A DNA stretch of 64,000 bases from Candidatus Eiseniibacteriota bacterium (GTDB lineage: Bacteria; Eisenbacteria; RBG-16-71-46; CAIMUX01), in assembly GCA_020633975.1 (NCBI GenBank), contig JACKCR010000002.1:2666001-2730000 (forward strand). Reading direction: 5' to 3'. Positions 1-8,180 of the stretch are shown here, one piece after another. The stretch's first letter is position 1. Each line of letters starts with the position of its first letter. Position numbers and translations under genes: made by a program. The notes under the pieces are model-generated. The model saw only the letters and a list, made by a program, of their open reading frames with translations, ran no database searches and was not told where the DNA came from.

Positions 1-5
1 TCAGG

Positions 6-725
6 ATGGCGAACGCGACGATAGATTCATCGGCCCCCCTGAAGAAGCTCCTGTCAGAGCTTCTAGCGATCACACCGCGCGAAGCCGACCCGAGTGACGA
101 CCCGGTTCCTTCGGAGTTCCTTGGATCCCATCGTCCCGCGATCGCGTGGTCCGTCCTCGAACGAGACAGGCTCGAGATCGTCCCGAACGACGGCGACTTC
201 GGAAGGAACTCATGGGTGATCTCCACCGGGTTGGATCGAGGTCCGTCCCGTCTCGACTGGGCGTTCCTCTGGGGAAGTGACACCGAAGTCGCCGGGAAGC
301 TACGGCCGGCCGGACGTCGCAAGGTGACGCGGCGAAAGCTCGAGCTGACCGCGGCGATCGCTCTCCTCGGGCCCGCGGGTCCGCGGCAGGGCGCCACTCG
401 GTTCACCGCGCAGGTAACGGATCTCACCGCCCGCGGGGCCGGGCTCGTCGTCGTCGACCGGTTCGATCGGCTCTACGGACTCCAACTCGTGGGAAAGAAG
501 CTTCGGCTGTCGCTTGGTATTCCCGGACGTACCGAACCGATCTCGACCATCGGCGAGATCTGCTGGACGGAAGGCGACGAGACCACGCGAAGCACCCAGA
601 TGGGCGTTCGCTTCCTCGATCCGCCCGCCGAGTTGCAAGAGGGTGTCGCAGAGCTGATCGACGGACGACGCGACGTGCAGTACCTCTGGAGCCTCGTAGA
701 GTCCCACGTCGGGAGGCGGTCATGA
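6..725 (+). CDS. PilZ-like domain protein
   Basis: 239 aa. The C-terminal half looks like a PilZ domain: a basic RRKVTRRKLEL stretch near residue 103, then DLTARGAGL (the D/N-x-S-x-x-G region) near residue 138, and TQMGVRFLDPPAE near residue 197, which matches the usual PilZ strand G-V-x-F. PilZ domains bind cyclic di-GMP, but the RxxxR part is not canonical here, so binding is uncertain. The N-terminal 100 residues are not recognised. The stop overlaps the next start (ATGA), so it is translationally coupled to the MinD/FlhG-type ATPase. The operon may begin left of the window. A role in motility or surface behaviour is inference from this pairing. Confidence 0.6.
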   Translation: MANATIDSSAPLKKLLSELLAITPREADPSDDPVPSEFLGSHRPAIAWSVLERDRLEIVPNDGDFGRNSWVISTGLDRGPSRLDWAFLWGSDTEVAGKLRPAGRRKVTRRKLELTAAIALLGPAGPRQGATRFTAQVTDLTARGAGLVVVDRFDRLYGLQLVGKKLRLSLGIPGRTEPISTIGEICWTEGDETTRSTQMGVRFLDPPAELQEGVAELIDGRRDVQYLWSLVESHVGRRS

Positions 726-1666
726 TCGGGATGCCCGAAGGAACGTGGGCGATCGCCGGCGGCAAAGGAGGCGTTGGCAAGAGCGTCGTCACCCTCTCAG
801 CGGCATACTGGCTGGGAAGGTTGAAGCACCAGGTAGCTCTCCTCGACGGCGACCTCGGCGGAGCGAACCTACACACCATGCTGGGTGTGCGAATCCCGCC
901 TCGGACGCTCGACGACTTCGTACTGAAGCGTGTCCCGACTCTCGACGATCTGCTCCTCGATACTTCCCTCGAGGGAGTTCGTCTCATCGCGGGCGGCAGC
1001 GACACTCCGGCGTTGGCGAACCCGAACTACGCCCAGAAGACGCGACTTCTCCGGGCGATGGCTGCGATCGAGACCGACCTGTTGCTCGTCGATCTCGGCG
1101 CGGGCACCAGTCTCAACACACTGGACCTCTTCCTCGCCGCGCCGAACCGAGTGGTCGTGTTGACGCCGCAGCCTACCTCGATCCAGAACGCCTATGGGTT
1201 CATCAAGGCGGCGTTCTTCCGCCTCGTTGCCAAGGAGCTCAGGGGCACGCCGCTCAAGAACCTCCTCGATCCGGGCCAGTTCCGAGAGGCCGGCGCGCCA
1301 CAGACGGCGGAGGAACTCTTCCAGGAGATCGCCATCGGCGCTCCCGACGCCATCGACGCCGTCAAACGAGCAGTGGATGACTTGGAGATCCACCTCATCG
1401 TGAACATGATCCGGAGTCCGAAGGAAGAGAAGGTCGGCCCTGTGGTGAGCGAAGTCTGCCGGAAGTTCTTGGGAGTGCGCACTCGGATCCTCGGCGCCAT
1501 CCCCTACGATCCCAAGATCGAGCGCTGGGCGCTCGCCATGGAGCAGGGCGCGCTCATTCGTCAGGCTGGAGACGGCGGCGCCCTCCGCTGCGCCTACGAC
1601 ATCGCCTACCGGATGGCGGACCGAACCCGTCAGGCCGATTCGGAACGGACGAAGCGCGCGAGCTGA
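722..1666 (+). CDS. MinD/ParA-family ATPase (FlhG-like)
   Basis: 314 aa. A deviant Walker A GGKGGVGKS lies at residues 13-21, followed by LLDGDLGGANLHTMLG, the switch I region typical of FlhG/MinD proteins, and LLLVDLGAGTS near residue 120, the Walker B region, where the usual D-x-P-A-G is D-L-G-A-G. These ATPases dimerise on ATP and position surface structures such as flagella, pili or secretion machines. No FlhF or flagellar gene is nearby. It overlaps the PilZ-like gene by 4 nt (ATGA), and its 3' end overlaps the convergent DinB gene by 37 nt. The partner structure cannot be named from this window. Confidence 0.8.
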   Translation: MIGMPEGTWAIAGGKGGVGKSVVTLSAAYWLGRLKHQVALLDGDLGGANLHTMLGVRIPPRTLDDFVLKRVPTLDDLLLDTSLEGVRLIAGGSDTPALANPNYAQKTRLLRAMAAIETDLLLVDLGAGTSLNTLDLFLAAPNRVVVLTPQPTSIQNAYGFIKAAFFRLVAKELRGTPLKNLLDPGQFREAGAPQTAEELFQEIAIGAPDAIDAVKRAVDDLEIHLIVNMIRSPKEEKVGPVVSEVCRKFLGVRTRILGAIPYDPKIERWALAMEQGALIRQAGDGGALRCAYDIAYRMADRTRQADSERTKRAS

Positions 1667-2121
1667 CGGATCGCGCCGAGATGGTGCGCGGCATGCGGAG
1701 CGAGCGCCGCCATTCCGGTCATCACCATCGGATCGGACGGATCCACCCCGCCTGCGTCGATCGCTTCGAGGACTTGGGCGAACTCCGACCGAAGGTTGGT
1801 CCGGAGCGCATCCCACGCGCCCGTGTCGACAGTGGCCACGCTCCAGCTAGCAGACCAGTCCGGGTTCCACTCGCCTCCCCGAGCCACGTTGTTGACGTTC
1901 GCGAGTGACCAGCGAAGGTGCTCGACGTGCGCAGCGATCGAAGCTGAGCCCACGGGCACCGACCGGGACGCCTCCTCTGCAGAAACTCCGTCCAGAACGG
2001 CGAAGAGCCCTCCCTCCGGGCCGTTGTTCACGAACCAGGTGGGGCCGTCGCTTCCTTCATAGGCTTCCGCGAACAGTGTGCGGACGATCTGGACGAACGG
2101 GCCGAGCTCGGGTGCACTCAT
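1630..2121 (-). CDS. DinB-family protein
   Basis: 163 aa from ATG 2121, which follows GAGGAGGAATC. The protein has the DinB/YfiT four-helix pattern: AHVEHLRWSL near residue 62 and a C-terminal HAAHHLGAIRQLARF, which supply the histidines that normally bind a divalent metal. DinB-type proteins are putative thiol-dependent enzymes or detoxification factors; the substrate here is unknown. An in-frame upstream start would add 18 residues but has no ribosome binding site. It is convergent with the ATPase gene and divergent from the carboxypeptidase gene, and its start codon lies inside the inverted repeat at 2119-2151. Confidence 0.75.
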   Translation of the reverse strand: MSAPELGPFVQIVRTLFAEAYEGSDGPTWFVNNGPEGGLFAVLDGVSAEEASRSVPVGSASIAAHVEHLRWSLANVNNVARGGEWNPDWSASWSVATVDTGAWDALRTNLRSEFAQVLEAIDAGGVDPSDPMVMTGMAALAPHAAHHLGAIRQLARFVRSESA

Positions 2122-2151
2122 GATTCCTCCTCTGGGTAGGAGGGAATCATG
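2119..2151. promoter_or_regulatory. Inverted repeat holding two divergent start codons
   Basis: The left arm CATGATTCCTCCT and right arm AGGAGGGAATCATG are reverse complements apart from one extra G, separated by ctgggt. The left CAT is the DinB start codon and the right ATG is the first start of the carboxypeptidase frame, so both Shine-Dalgarno sequences are in the arms. It could be an operator, an RNA hairpin limiting translation in both directions, or only the DinB leader if the carboxypeptidase starts further downstream. Confidence 0.55.
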
Positions 2152-3456
2152 GCAGTTCGGATGGAGTGGGTCCATCTCTCGCCGTCGGTACGCTATGCTT
2201 CGCCGATGCTCCGTCGCTTCGTGCCGCCACGATGTCCAATGGCGAAGACACGCGTCGCGTGTCTCTGCGGATCACTGCCCGTACCGGCGGCCGTGTTCGT
2301 CATCGCATCCATCCTCGTAGCGATCGCCACGGCGTTCCTCCCGTCTCAGACGAACGCCGCGTCACCGCTCCCCACTCATCCCGACAACCCCTACGCGACC
2401 CATCGCGCCTACGCGTCGCTCTACGTCTTCGACGTCCGCACGGGAACGGAGCTCCTCTCCGACAACGCGGACGAACCGCGCGCTCCCGCCAGCCTCACGA
2501 AGATGATGACGCTACTTCTCCTCATGGAGACGGTCGAATCGGGAAAGGCAGCGTGGTCCGACTCGGTCACGGTGCCCTGGCAGTCGGAGAAGGTCGGAGG
2601 AAGCGGAGTCGGTCTCCAGGACAATGAAGTGCTGTTGCTGGAGGATGCGGCCAAGGCGCTCATCGTCTCGTCGGGGAACGACGCCGCGATCGCGATCGCG
2701 GAACACTTGGCTCACAGCGAGAACGTCTGGGTGCAGCGAATGAACCGACGCGCGAAAGAGCTCGGCATGCGGAACACCTACTACAAGACGTCTCACGGGC
2801 TCGATGGTTGGCGCTCTCAGTCCGTCACTACCGCTCATGACCAAGGGCTCCTCGTCCAGGAACTCATGCGTCACCCGCGCATCCTCGAGTGGACGTCGTC
2901 GCGGAGCATGGTGATCCGCGGCGGACAGACCATCGTCAACACGAACAAGCTGCTCGGAGTGTTCCCGGGAATGGACGGCGTAAAGACCGGCTACACCGGG
3001 CCGGCCAAGTTCTGCCTCGCTTCTACCGCGAAACGAGACGGATTCCGGGTGGGATGCGTCCTTCTCGGCGGATGGTCCAGCGTGGACCGGTTCCGGGAGA
3101 CGGAGTGGGCGCTGACCGAAGCGTTCCTCAGATTCCGATTGGAGCTGCCGGTGGAAGCCGGAGCCCCGATCGGAGCGCCGATCGCGATCCTGGACGGGGA
3201 CCCTGCCTTGGTCCAGCCAATCGCCACGGAGGACCTCCCCATCGTCCGGCCACGCACGAACCCCACCCCGCTCGAGGTGGTCATCGTACCGATATCTGGG
3301 CTGCGCGCCCCGTTGGCGGCGGGCACCGAGATCGCCCGGATCGAGGTACTGGAAGGCGAGCGGCTGGTCACCCGAAGCGTGGCGGTCATCGACACCCCCG
3401 TCGCCCGCCTGTCCTGGTGGGACAAGTTCAAACGCCGATTTCAGAAGAAGTCCTGA
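2149..3456 (+). CDS. Serine D-Ala-D-Ala carboxypeptidase (peptidase S11)
   Basis: 435 aa. It trims the terminal D-alanine from peptidoglycan stem peptides in the periplasm. All three active-site motifs are visible: SLTK (SxxK) near residue 114, SSGND (SxN) near residue 183, and VKTGYT (KTG) near residue 279. A hydrophobic export segment ending near TNA-AS is found around residues 46-72. The C-terminal 110 residues would hold the PBP5-type beta domain and a basic amphipathic tail (KFKRRFQKKS) suited to membrane anchoring. ATG 2149 has a strong AGGAGG but gives an unusually long n-region; ATG 2206 or 2239 would give a normal signal peptide without a good ribosome binding site. Confidence 0.88.
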   Translation: MAVRMEWVHLSPSVRYASPMLRRFVPPRCPMAKTRVACLCGSLPVPAAVFVIASILVAIATAFLPSQTNAASPLPTHPDNPYATHRAYASLYVFDVRTGTELLSDNADEPRAPASLTKMMTLLLLMETVESGKAAWSDSVTVPWQSEKVGGSGVGLQDNEVLLLEDAAKALIVSSGNDAAIAIAEHLAHSENVWVQRMNRRAKELGMRNTYYKTSHGLDGWRSQSVTTAHDQGLLVQELMRHPRILEWTSSRSMVIRGGQTIVNTNKLLGVFPGMDGVKTGYTGPAKFCLASTAKRDGFRVGCVLLGGWSSVDRFRETEWALTEAFLRFRLELPVEAGAPIGAPIAILDGDPALVQPIATEDLPIVRPRTNPTPLEVVIVPISGLRAPLAAGTEIARIEVLEGERLVTRSVAVIDTPVARLSWWDKFKRRFQKKS

Positions 3457-3485
3457 GACCGATTTGAACGTTCCCCCCGAGCCCA

Positions 3486-3500
3486 CCGTCCTACGGACGG
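3486..3500 (+). terminator. Short palindrome between dac-type gene and DUF5916 gene
   Basis: CCGTCC-tac-GGACGG, a perfect 6-bp stem 30 nt after the carboxypeptidase stop. There is no T-tract, so it may be a weak terminator or an operator for the following gene. Confidence 0.3.
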
Positions 3501-3545
3501 GATGGGAGAGGATCCACCAGCAACCTCGTCTTGGGGGGACTACGA

Positions 3546-6272
3546 ATGAGAGCCCACTGGCCGATCCTTGGCGGTGCGCACCGAACCGCCACCGCACTCC
3601 GTCCCGGCTCGGGGCACCGGACGGAAACGTCGAGTAAGCATGCAATCTCTGCGATGGCGGCAGGCGCAGTCGCCCTTCTGACCTTGGCGCCGGTCTCGGC
3701 GTCCGCCTTCTCTGCGTTCGAGCTCCGGAACGCCGACGAGACAGCGATGCACAGCGGCTCCTTCGGTCGCTCGTCGTCGCAGCCTCACGTTCGCATCCAC
3801 AAGATGGAGAGCGGTGAGCAGATCCACCTCGACGGCAAGCTCGACGACCGCGCGTGGGACTCTGCCGTCCCCGCCAGCGGCTTCTCCGTCTGGGATCCGG
3901 ATCGAGGAAAGGCGCCGAGCGAAGAGACGGTCTTCAAGGTCGCCTATGACGACCACGCGGTCTACTTCGGGATTGCGTGCCACGAGGACGACCCGAGCGC
4001 GATCACGAAGACGCTCTCTCGTCGCGACACCTTCTCGAACAGCGACCTCGTCTCCGTCTACATCGATCCCTACTTCGACAAGACGACCGGCTACAACTTC
4101 CGCGTCAACCCGCTCGGAGTGCAGGAAGACGCCTACATGTACGACGACGGCGAGCGCGATGCCGACTGGGACGCCGTCTGGCAGGCCGAGACCTTCGAAG
4201 ACGAGAACGGCTGGTACGCCGAGATGCGGATTCCGTTCTCTTCGATCCGCTACCGTCCGGACAGCCCGGAGTGGGGACTCCAGGTCTATCGCTACATGCA
4301 CGGTCGCGGCGAAGACACGTCCTGGGCCACCTGGGACCGCGACACCTCCGGGTTCGTGAGCCGCTTTGGTGTCCTCGAAGGGTTCGAGTCCGTCCCCGCA
4401 CCTCGTCAGCTCGAGATCTGGCCCTACGTGGTCGGACGCGTCACCGACCCTTCGTCCTCACTGGAGAACGAAGACAAGGACGACTTCGAGAACTTCGGCG
4501 CCGACATCAAGTACGGCGTCACCGCGGACCTCACGTTGAACGCGACCTTGCAGCCGGACTTCGGCCAGGTCGAGGCCGACCCGGCCGTACTGAACCTCTC
4601 CCCCTTCGAGACGCAGTTCTCGGAGAAGCGCCCGTTCTTCGTCGAAGGCAGCCGGTTCTTCCAGATGCCGGACTTCAACCTCTTCTACTCGCGCCGTATC
4701 GGCACGGGAGAGTCGACCTCACGGATTCGCGCGGCAACGAAGCTGACCGGAAAGACCCGGGGTGACATCTCCGTCGCCGCACTCTACGCAACCACGGACG
4801 TGACCCAGCCCGGCCAGTCCCACAACTTCCTCAAGGAAGGCGAGCAGAGCAGCCACTACGCGGTGACGAGACTCGGCAAGGAGTGGGCAGACGGACGGAT
4901 CCGCGTCAACGCGATGCAGACGGCGGTCATGAAGGGCACGGACCGGAACGAGTTCGGCAATCCCGGGGGATCGTTCGCGGACCGCTCCACCCGTGAGGCC
5001 TACACGACCGGTGTCGACCTCGCCTTCCAGACTCCGAGCCGGACCTATCGCACCTCGGCCTCGTTCGTCGGCTCCATCGTCGATCACGAGGACTACGTCG
5101 ACGACGAGCGGATGATCCGCCCCGCCACGGTCTACGGTACGGGAGGTGAGCTGGACTTCTCGAAGAGCGGCGGAACGTGGAACTACAGCACCTGGGCGCG
5201 TTGGGAGAGCGACAAGCTCGATCTCAACGACGCTGGGTTCCTCGGCTCCCCGGACGAGATGAACACCGGACTCTGGATCGGATACCGCTACAACCCGGAT
5301 GGGAAGAGCAACGTCTTCAACCGCGCGAACATCAACCTCAACCTGAGCCAGGCCTGGCTCTACGCCGAGCGGACCGGCTACGACATCCACGATCCATCCG
5401 AAGTCGCATGGAGCTATGGCCGCGGACACCAGACGTTCCTCAACTCGAACATGAACGGTTGGATGCAGTTCAAGAACTACATGGAGGCTTGGTGGGGAGT
5501 GGCTGCGATTCCGGACGGAACGCAACGCTACGAAACGCGCAGCACTGTACTCCTGGACGACGGTGACAGAATCGCAATCCCCGGCGGCGGGCCGCTCATG
5601 GCGGAGCCGGAGACCTACGGAGTCTGGTGGGGCACGGGCAGTGACTCCCGGAAGCCGTTCACACTCATCTACGAAGGAAGCAACTACTGGGATCGCGCCA
5701 GCAACTACACCTTCTCGAGCGACATCGGCGTTCACTGGACCCAGAGCGCTTCGATGAACCACCAGGTCGACGTCGGCTTCCGCTACCGGAGAGACGACAC
5801 CCAGCACATCGAGAACTTCGAGGCACAGAGCGGCGGGATCGGCGGAGTCGACTATGTCTTCGGGCAGATCCTCCAGAGGACGGTGGACCTAACGCTCCGG
5901 ACGAACGTGCTCTTCTCTCGTACGCTCTCGCTCGAGCTCTACGCGCAGCCGTTCATCACGACCGGGAACTACTCGAACCCGCGGTCGCTCCGCGTGGCGG
6001 ACTCCTACAAGTTCGATCCGTTCCAGCGGGACGGCTTCGACGTTCGGGACTCGGACTTCACCTTCGCATCGCTCAACGTCAACCTCGTCGGACGCTGGGA
6101 GTACCGCCCGGGAAGCACGTTCTTCCTCGTCTGGTCGCAGAATCGGAACCGGTACGACGAGCGCGGGTTCGGAGACGCGAACTTCGACAACTCGATCGGA
6201 ACGGACCCGATCTTCGGAAGGGAACCAGAGAACATCTTCCTCGCGAAGGTAACCTACTGGCTTCCACTGTAG
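3546..6272 (+). CDS. CBM9-like / DUF5916 outer-membrane protein
   Basis: 908 aa from ATG 3546, preceded by a GGGGGG ribosome binding site. A basic n-region and hydrophobic segment end at SASA near residue 55. Residues about 85-230 resemble the family 9 carbohydrate-binding fold common in this group (HLDGKLDDRAWDSA, then VYFGIACHEDDP and SDLVSVYIDPYFDKTTGYNFRVN). The rest is DUF5916, rich in aromatic beta-strands and ending YWLPL, as expected for an outer-membrane barrel. Known members are often next to peptidases or TonB systems; here it stands alone between the carboxypeptidase and the NiSOD gene. The ligand is unknown. Confidence 0.82.
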   Translation: MRAHWPILGGAHRTATALRPGSGHRTETSSKHAISAMAAGAVALLTLAPVSASAFSAFELRNADETAMHSGSFGRSSSQPHVRIHKMESGEQIHLDGKLDDRAWDSAVPASGFSVWDPDRGKAPSEETVFKVAYDDHAVYFGIACHEDDPSAITKTLSRRDTFSNSDLVSVYIDPYFDKTTGYNFRVNPLGVQEDAYMYDDGERDADWDAVWQAETFEDENGWYAEMRIPFSSIRYRPDSPEWGLQVYRYMHGRGEDTSWATWDRDTSGFVSRFGVLEGFESVPAPRQLEIWPYVVGRVTDPSSSLENEDKDDFENFGADIKYGVTADLTLNATLQPDFGQVEADPAVLNLSPFETQFSEKRPFFVEGSRFFQMPDFNLFYSRRIGTGESTSRIRAATKLTGKTRGDISVAALYATTDVTQPGQSHNFLKEGEQSSHYAVTRLGKEWADGRIRVNAMQTAVMKGTDRNEFGNPGGSFADRSTREAYTTGVDLAFQTPSRTYRTSASFVGSIVDHEDYVDDERMIRPATVYGTGGELDFSKSGGTWNYSTWARWESDKLDLNDAGFLGSPDEMNTGLWIGYRYNPDGKSNVFNRANINLNLSQAWLYAERTGYDIHDPSEVAWSYGRGHQTFLNSNMNGWMQFKNYMEAWWGVAAIPDGTQRYETRSTVLLDDGDRIAIPGGGPLMAEPETYGVWWGTGSDSRKPFTLIYEGSNYWDRASNYTFSSDIGVHWTQSASMNHQVDVGFRYRRDDTQHIENFEAQSGGIGGVDYVFGQILQRTVDLTLRTNVLFSRTLSLELYAQPFITTGNYSNPRSLRVADSYKFDPFQRDGFDVRDSDFTFASLNVNLVGRWEYRPGSTFFLVWSQNRNRYDERGFGDANFDNSIGTDPIFGREPENIFLAKVTYWLPL

Positions 6273-6345
6273 TGGGCCCCAAAGCGAGCCCCTGCGCGGG
6301 GTAGAGACCGGCCACTCCTCTCCCCCCTTTCGCCGGCCTCCACCC

Positions 6346-6391
6346 AGCCGGACGGCCCGACGCCCTCGGCACCGGACTCCCCCGTCCGGCT
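6346..6391 (+). terminator. Hairpin-rich spacer before sodN
   Basis: AGCCGGACGG (6346-6355) pairs with CCGTCCGGCT (6382-6391), and further pairing CGGCCCGACGCC with GGCGCCGGGCCG extends the structure. The 286-nt gap 6273-6558 holds no gene; it carries this structure and a smaller CCCC-tgcgc-GGGG stem just after the DUF5916 stop. Confidence 0.35.
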
Positions 6392-6558
6392 GTCGTCGGC
6401 GCCGGGCCGCCGGTAGACGCGCCCCGAGAACCACCGGAACCGAACTGCCCTTTTGCATGTCGAGAACGTCCGCTCTACCCTGATCGGTCGTCTCGAACCG
6501 AAGGGAGCACGCGCGAACACCTGTCCGTGCTCTCGTCTCTTGGAAAGGGAAGTACCTC

Positions 6559-7071
6559 GTGAACACTCAGCCTCATCGCGACCTGCGGCCTCGGAAGCTT
6601 CGTTCCATCTTCGCACTCACCGTCCTCGCCGGGCTCGTCGCGTCCCTGGTGTCGACTCGCGCCGCGGACGCCCACTGCCAGATCCCGTGCGGTATCTACG
6701 GCGACGACATGCGGTTCCAGATGCTCGACGAACACATCACCACGCTCGAGAAGTCGATGGCGCAGATCGAGGAGATCGGGGCATCCGGCTCGCCGAACTG
6801 GAACCAACTCGTGCGGTGGGTCGAGAACAAGGACACACACGCAGACGAGATCGCGTCGATCGTCACCGAGTACTTCCTCCAGCAACGGATCAAGCCTGTG
6901 GAGGACCAGGCTTCCCCGGAGTTCCAGAAGTACGTGACGGAGCTCCGCTACTGCCACGAGATCCTGGTGCACGCGATGAAGGCCAAGCAGACGACCGACC
7001 ACGCCCACATCGAGGCCCTTCGCACCCTGGTCCACGACCTCGCGCACAGCTATCTCGGCGAGTCCAAGTAA
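6559..7071 (+). CDS. sodN: Nickel superoxide dismutase with signal peptide
   Basis: 170 aa from GTG 6559 after AAGGGA. NiSOD converts superoxide to peroxide and oxygen with a Ni centre held by the nickel hook HCxxPCxxY, seen here as HCQIPCGIY at residues 39-47 (position 3, usually Asp, is Gln). The remainder is the four-helix bundle of the family. In characterised enzymes a leader must be removed so that His1 becomes the N-terminus. Here residues 1-38 form a basic plus hydrophobic export signal ending A-D-A, an AxA signal-peptidase site directly before His39. No SodX-type protease gene is adjacent. Export to the periplasm and maturation by signal peptidase are inference. Confidence 0.88.
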   Translation: MNTQPHRDLRPRKLRSIFALTVLAGLVASLVSTRAADAHCQIPCGIYGDDMRFQMLDEHITTLEKSMAQIEEIGASGSPNWNQLVRWVENKDTHADEIASIVTEYFLQQRIKPVEDQASPEFQKYVTELRYCHEILVHAMKAKQTTDHAHIEALRTLVHDLAHSYLGESK

Positions 7072-7090
7072 CTACGGGAATTCCACATCT

Positions 7091-7105
7091 CGCCCCAGAG
7101 GGGCG
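7091..7105 (+). terminator. Short stem-loop after sodN
   Basis: CGCCCC-aga-GGGGCG begins 20 nt after the sodN stop. No T-tract follows, so termination is only likely, not shown. Confidence 0.4.
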
Positions 7106-7164
7106 ACGCGGCGATCCTCCTAGGTTGCGAGACGTTCGGCTCGCAGCCGATGGAGGGAGGTCCC

Positions 7165-8178
7165 GTGTTCCCGATCCTAGAAGCCCGTTCGCTCGCTCCG
7201 GACGTGGTCTACTTCCGCATCGAGGCCCCACGCATCGCAAGGAAACGGCGGGCGGGGCAGTTCGTCATCCTCAGGGTGAAGGACGGCGGAGAACGGATCC
7301 CGCTCACGATTGCGGACAGCGATCCGGACGAAGGATGGATCGCGCTCATCGTGCAGGGCGTCGGCAAGACGACCAAGATGCTCAACGCGTTGACCGCGGG
7401 TGACACGATCGCTGATGTCGCCGGCCCTCTCGGCGAGCCTTCCCACATCGAGAACTTCGGCACCGCCGTCTCGATCGGAGGTGGTGTCGGTGCCGCCATC
7501 GCCTACCCCACGGCCGTCGCGCTGAAGGATGCCGGCAACGAAGTCATCTCGATCCTGGGCGGTCGAACGCGGGAACTCGTCATCCTCGAGAACGAGATGC
7601 GCGAGATCTGCGACGAAGTTCTCACCACCACCGACGACGGCTCCTACGGGATCCACGGCCGAGTCACCGACCCGCTCGCCGAAATGATCCGCTCCGGACG
7701 CAAGATCGACTTCGTCCTCGCGATCGGCCCGATCCCGATGATGAAGGCGGTCGCGGAAACGACCCGTCCCCACGGGATCCGTACCGTCGTCAGCCTCAAC
7801 CCGATCATGGTCGACGGAACGGGAATGTGCGGGGGCTGCCGCGTCACGATTGGCGACGAAACGAAGTTCGCCTGTGTCGACGGCCCCGAGTTCGATGCCC
7901 ACCTCGTCGACTTCGACACTCTCTCGGCACGGAACCGCGCCTACCTCGACTTCGAGCACCATCGTCTCGAGCAGTACGAGCATCGGCACGGCGCAGGCGA
8001 AGGACTGTTCCCGGACCCGGAGAAGCGCGACGCCGAGACGCACGACCCGGAAACCCATGATCCCGAAGGCTGTCACCTCGCGCGTAGGATCCGTGCACTG
8101 AAGGACGAAGCGGAACGTACGGAACCGCAGAACGCAACCTCGACGCCCGGAACCTCGGCGTCCCGACCGGAGGAGTGA
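7165..8178 (+). CDS. nfnA: NfnA-like FAD / [2Fe-2S] subunit
   Basis: 337 aa from GTG 7165, placed after GGAGGGAGGT; an ATG at 7150 lies within that ribosome binding site and would add MEGGP. The protein starts FPILEARSLAP, as family members do. An FAD-binding barrel is followed by the NAD(P)H module (SIGGGVGAAIAYP) and a C-terminal cluster motif VDGTGMCGGC...FACVDGPEF, giving three Cys and a preceding Asp, the ligand set known for NfnA [2Fe-2S]. With the next gene it would form NADH-dependent reduced ferredoxin:NADP oxidoreductase, which bifurcates electrons between ferredoxin, NADH and NADPH. The last 70 residues are an acidic/His-rich extension. PyrK/HydG-like relatives are the alternative. 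Confidence 0.82.
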   Translation: MFPILEARSLAPDVVYFRIEAPRIARKRRAGQFVILRVKDGGERIPLTIADSDPDEGWIALIVQGVGKTTKMLNALTAGDTIADVAGPLGEPSHIENFGTAVSIGGGVGAAIAYPTAVALKDAGNEVISILGGRTRELVILENEMREICDEVLTTTDDGSYGIHGRVTDPLAEMIRSGRKIDFVLAIGPIPMMKAVAETTRPHGIRTVVSLNPIMVDGTGMCGGCRVTIGDETKFACVDGPEFDAHLVDFDTLSARNRAYLDFEHHRLEQYEHRHGAGEGLFPDPEKRDAETHDPETHDPEGCHLARRIRALKDEAERTEPQNATSTPGTSASRPEE

Positions 8179-8180
8179 GC

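Noticed and set aside
2512-3645. Long minus-strand frame (377 codons) opposite the carboxypeptidase gene
   Set aside because: It is antisense to a gene with all three S11 motifs; its translation is Arg/Gly/Asp-rich low-complexity and it has no ribosome binding site. Typical antisense shadow in GC-rich DNA, as are many others in this window.
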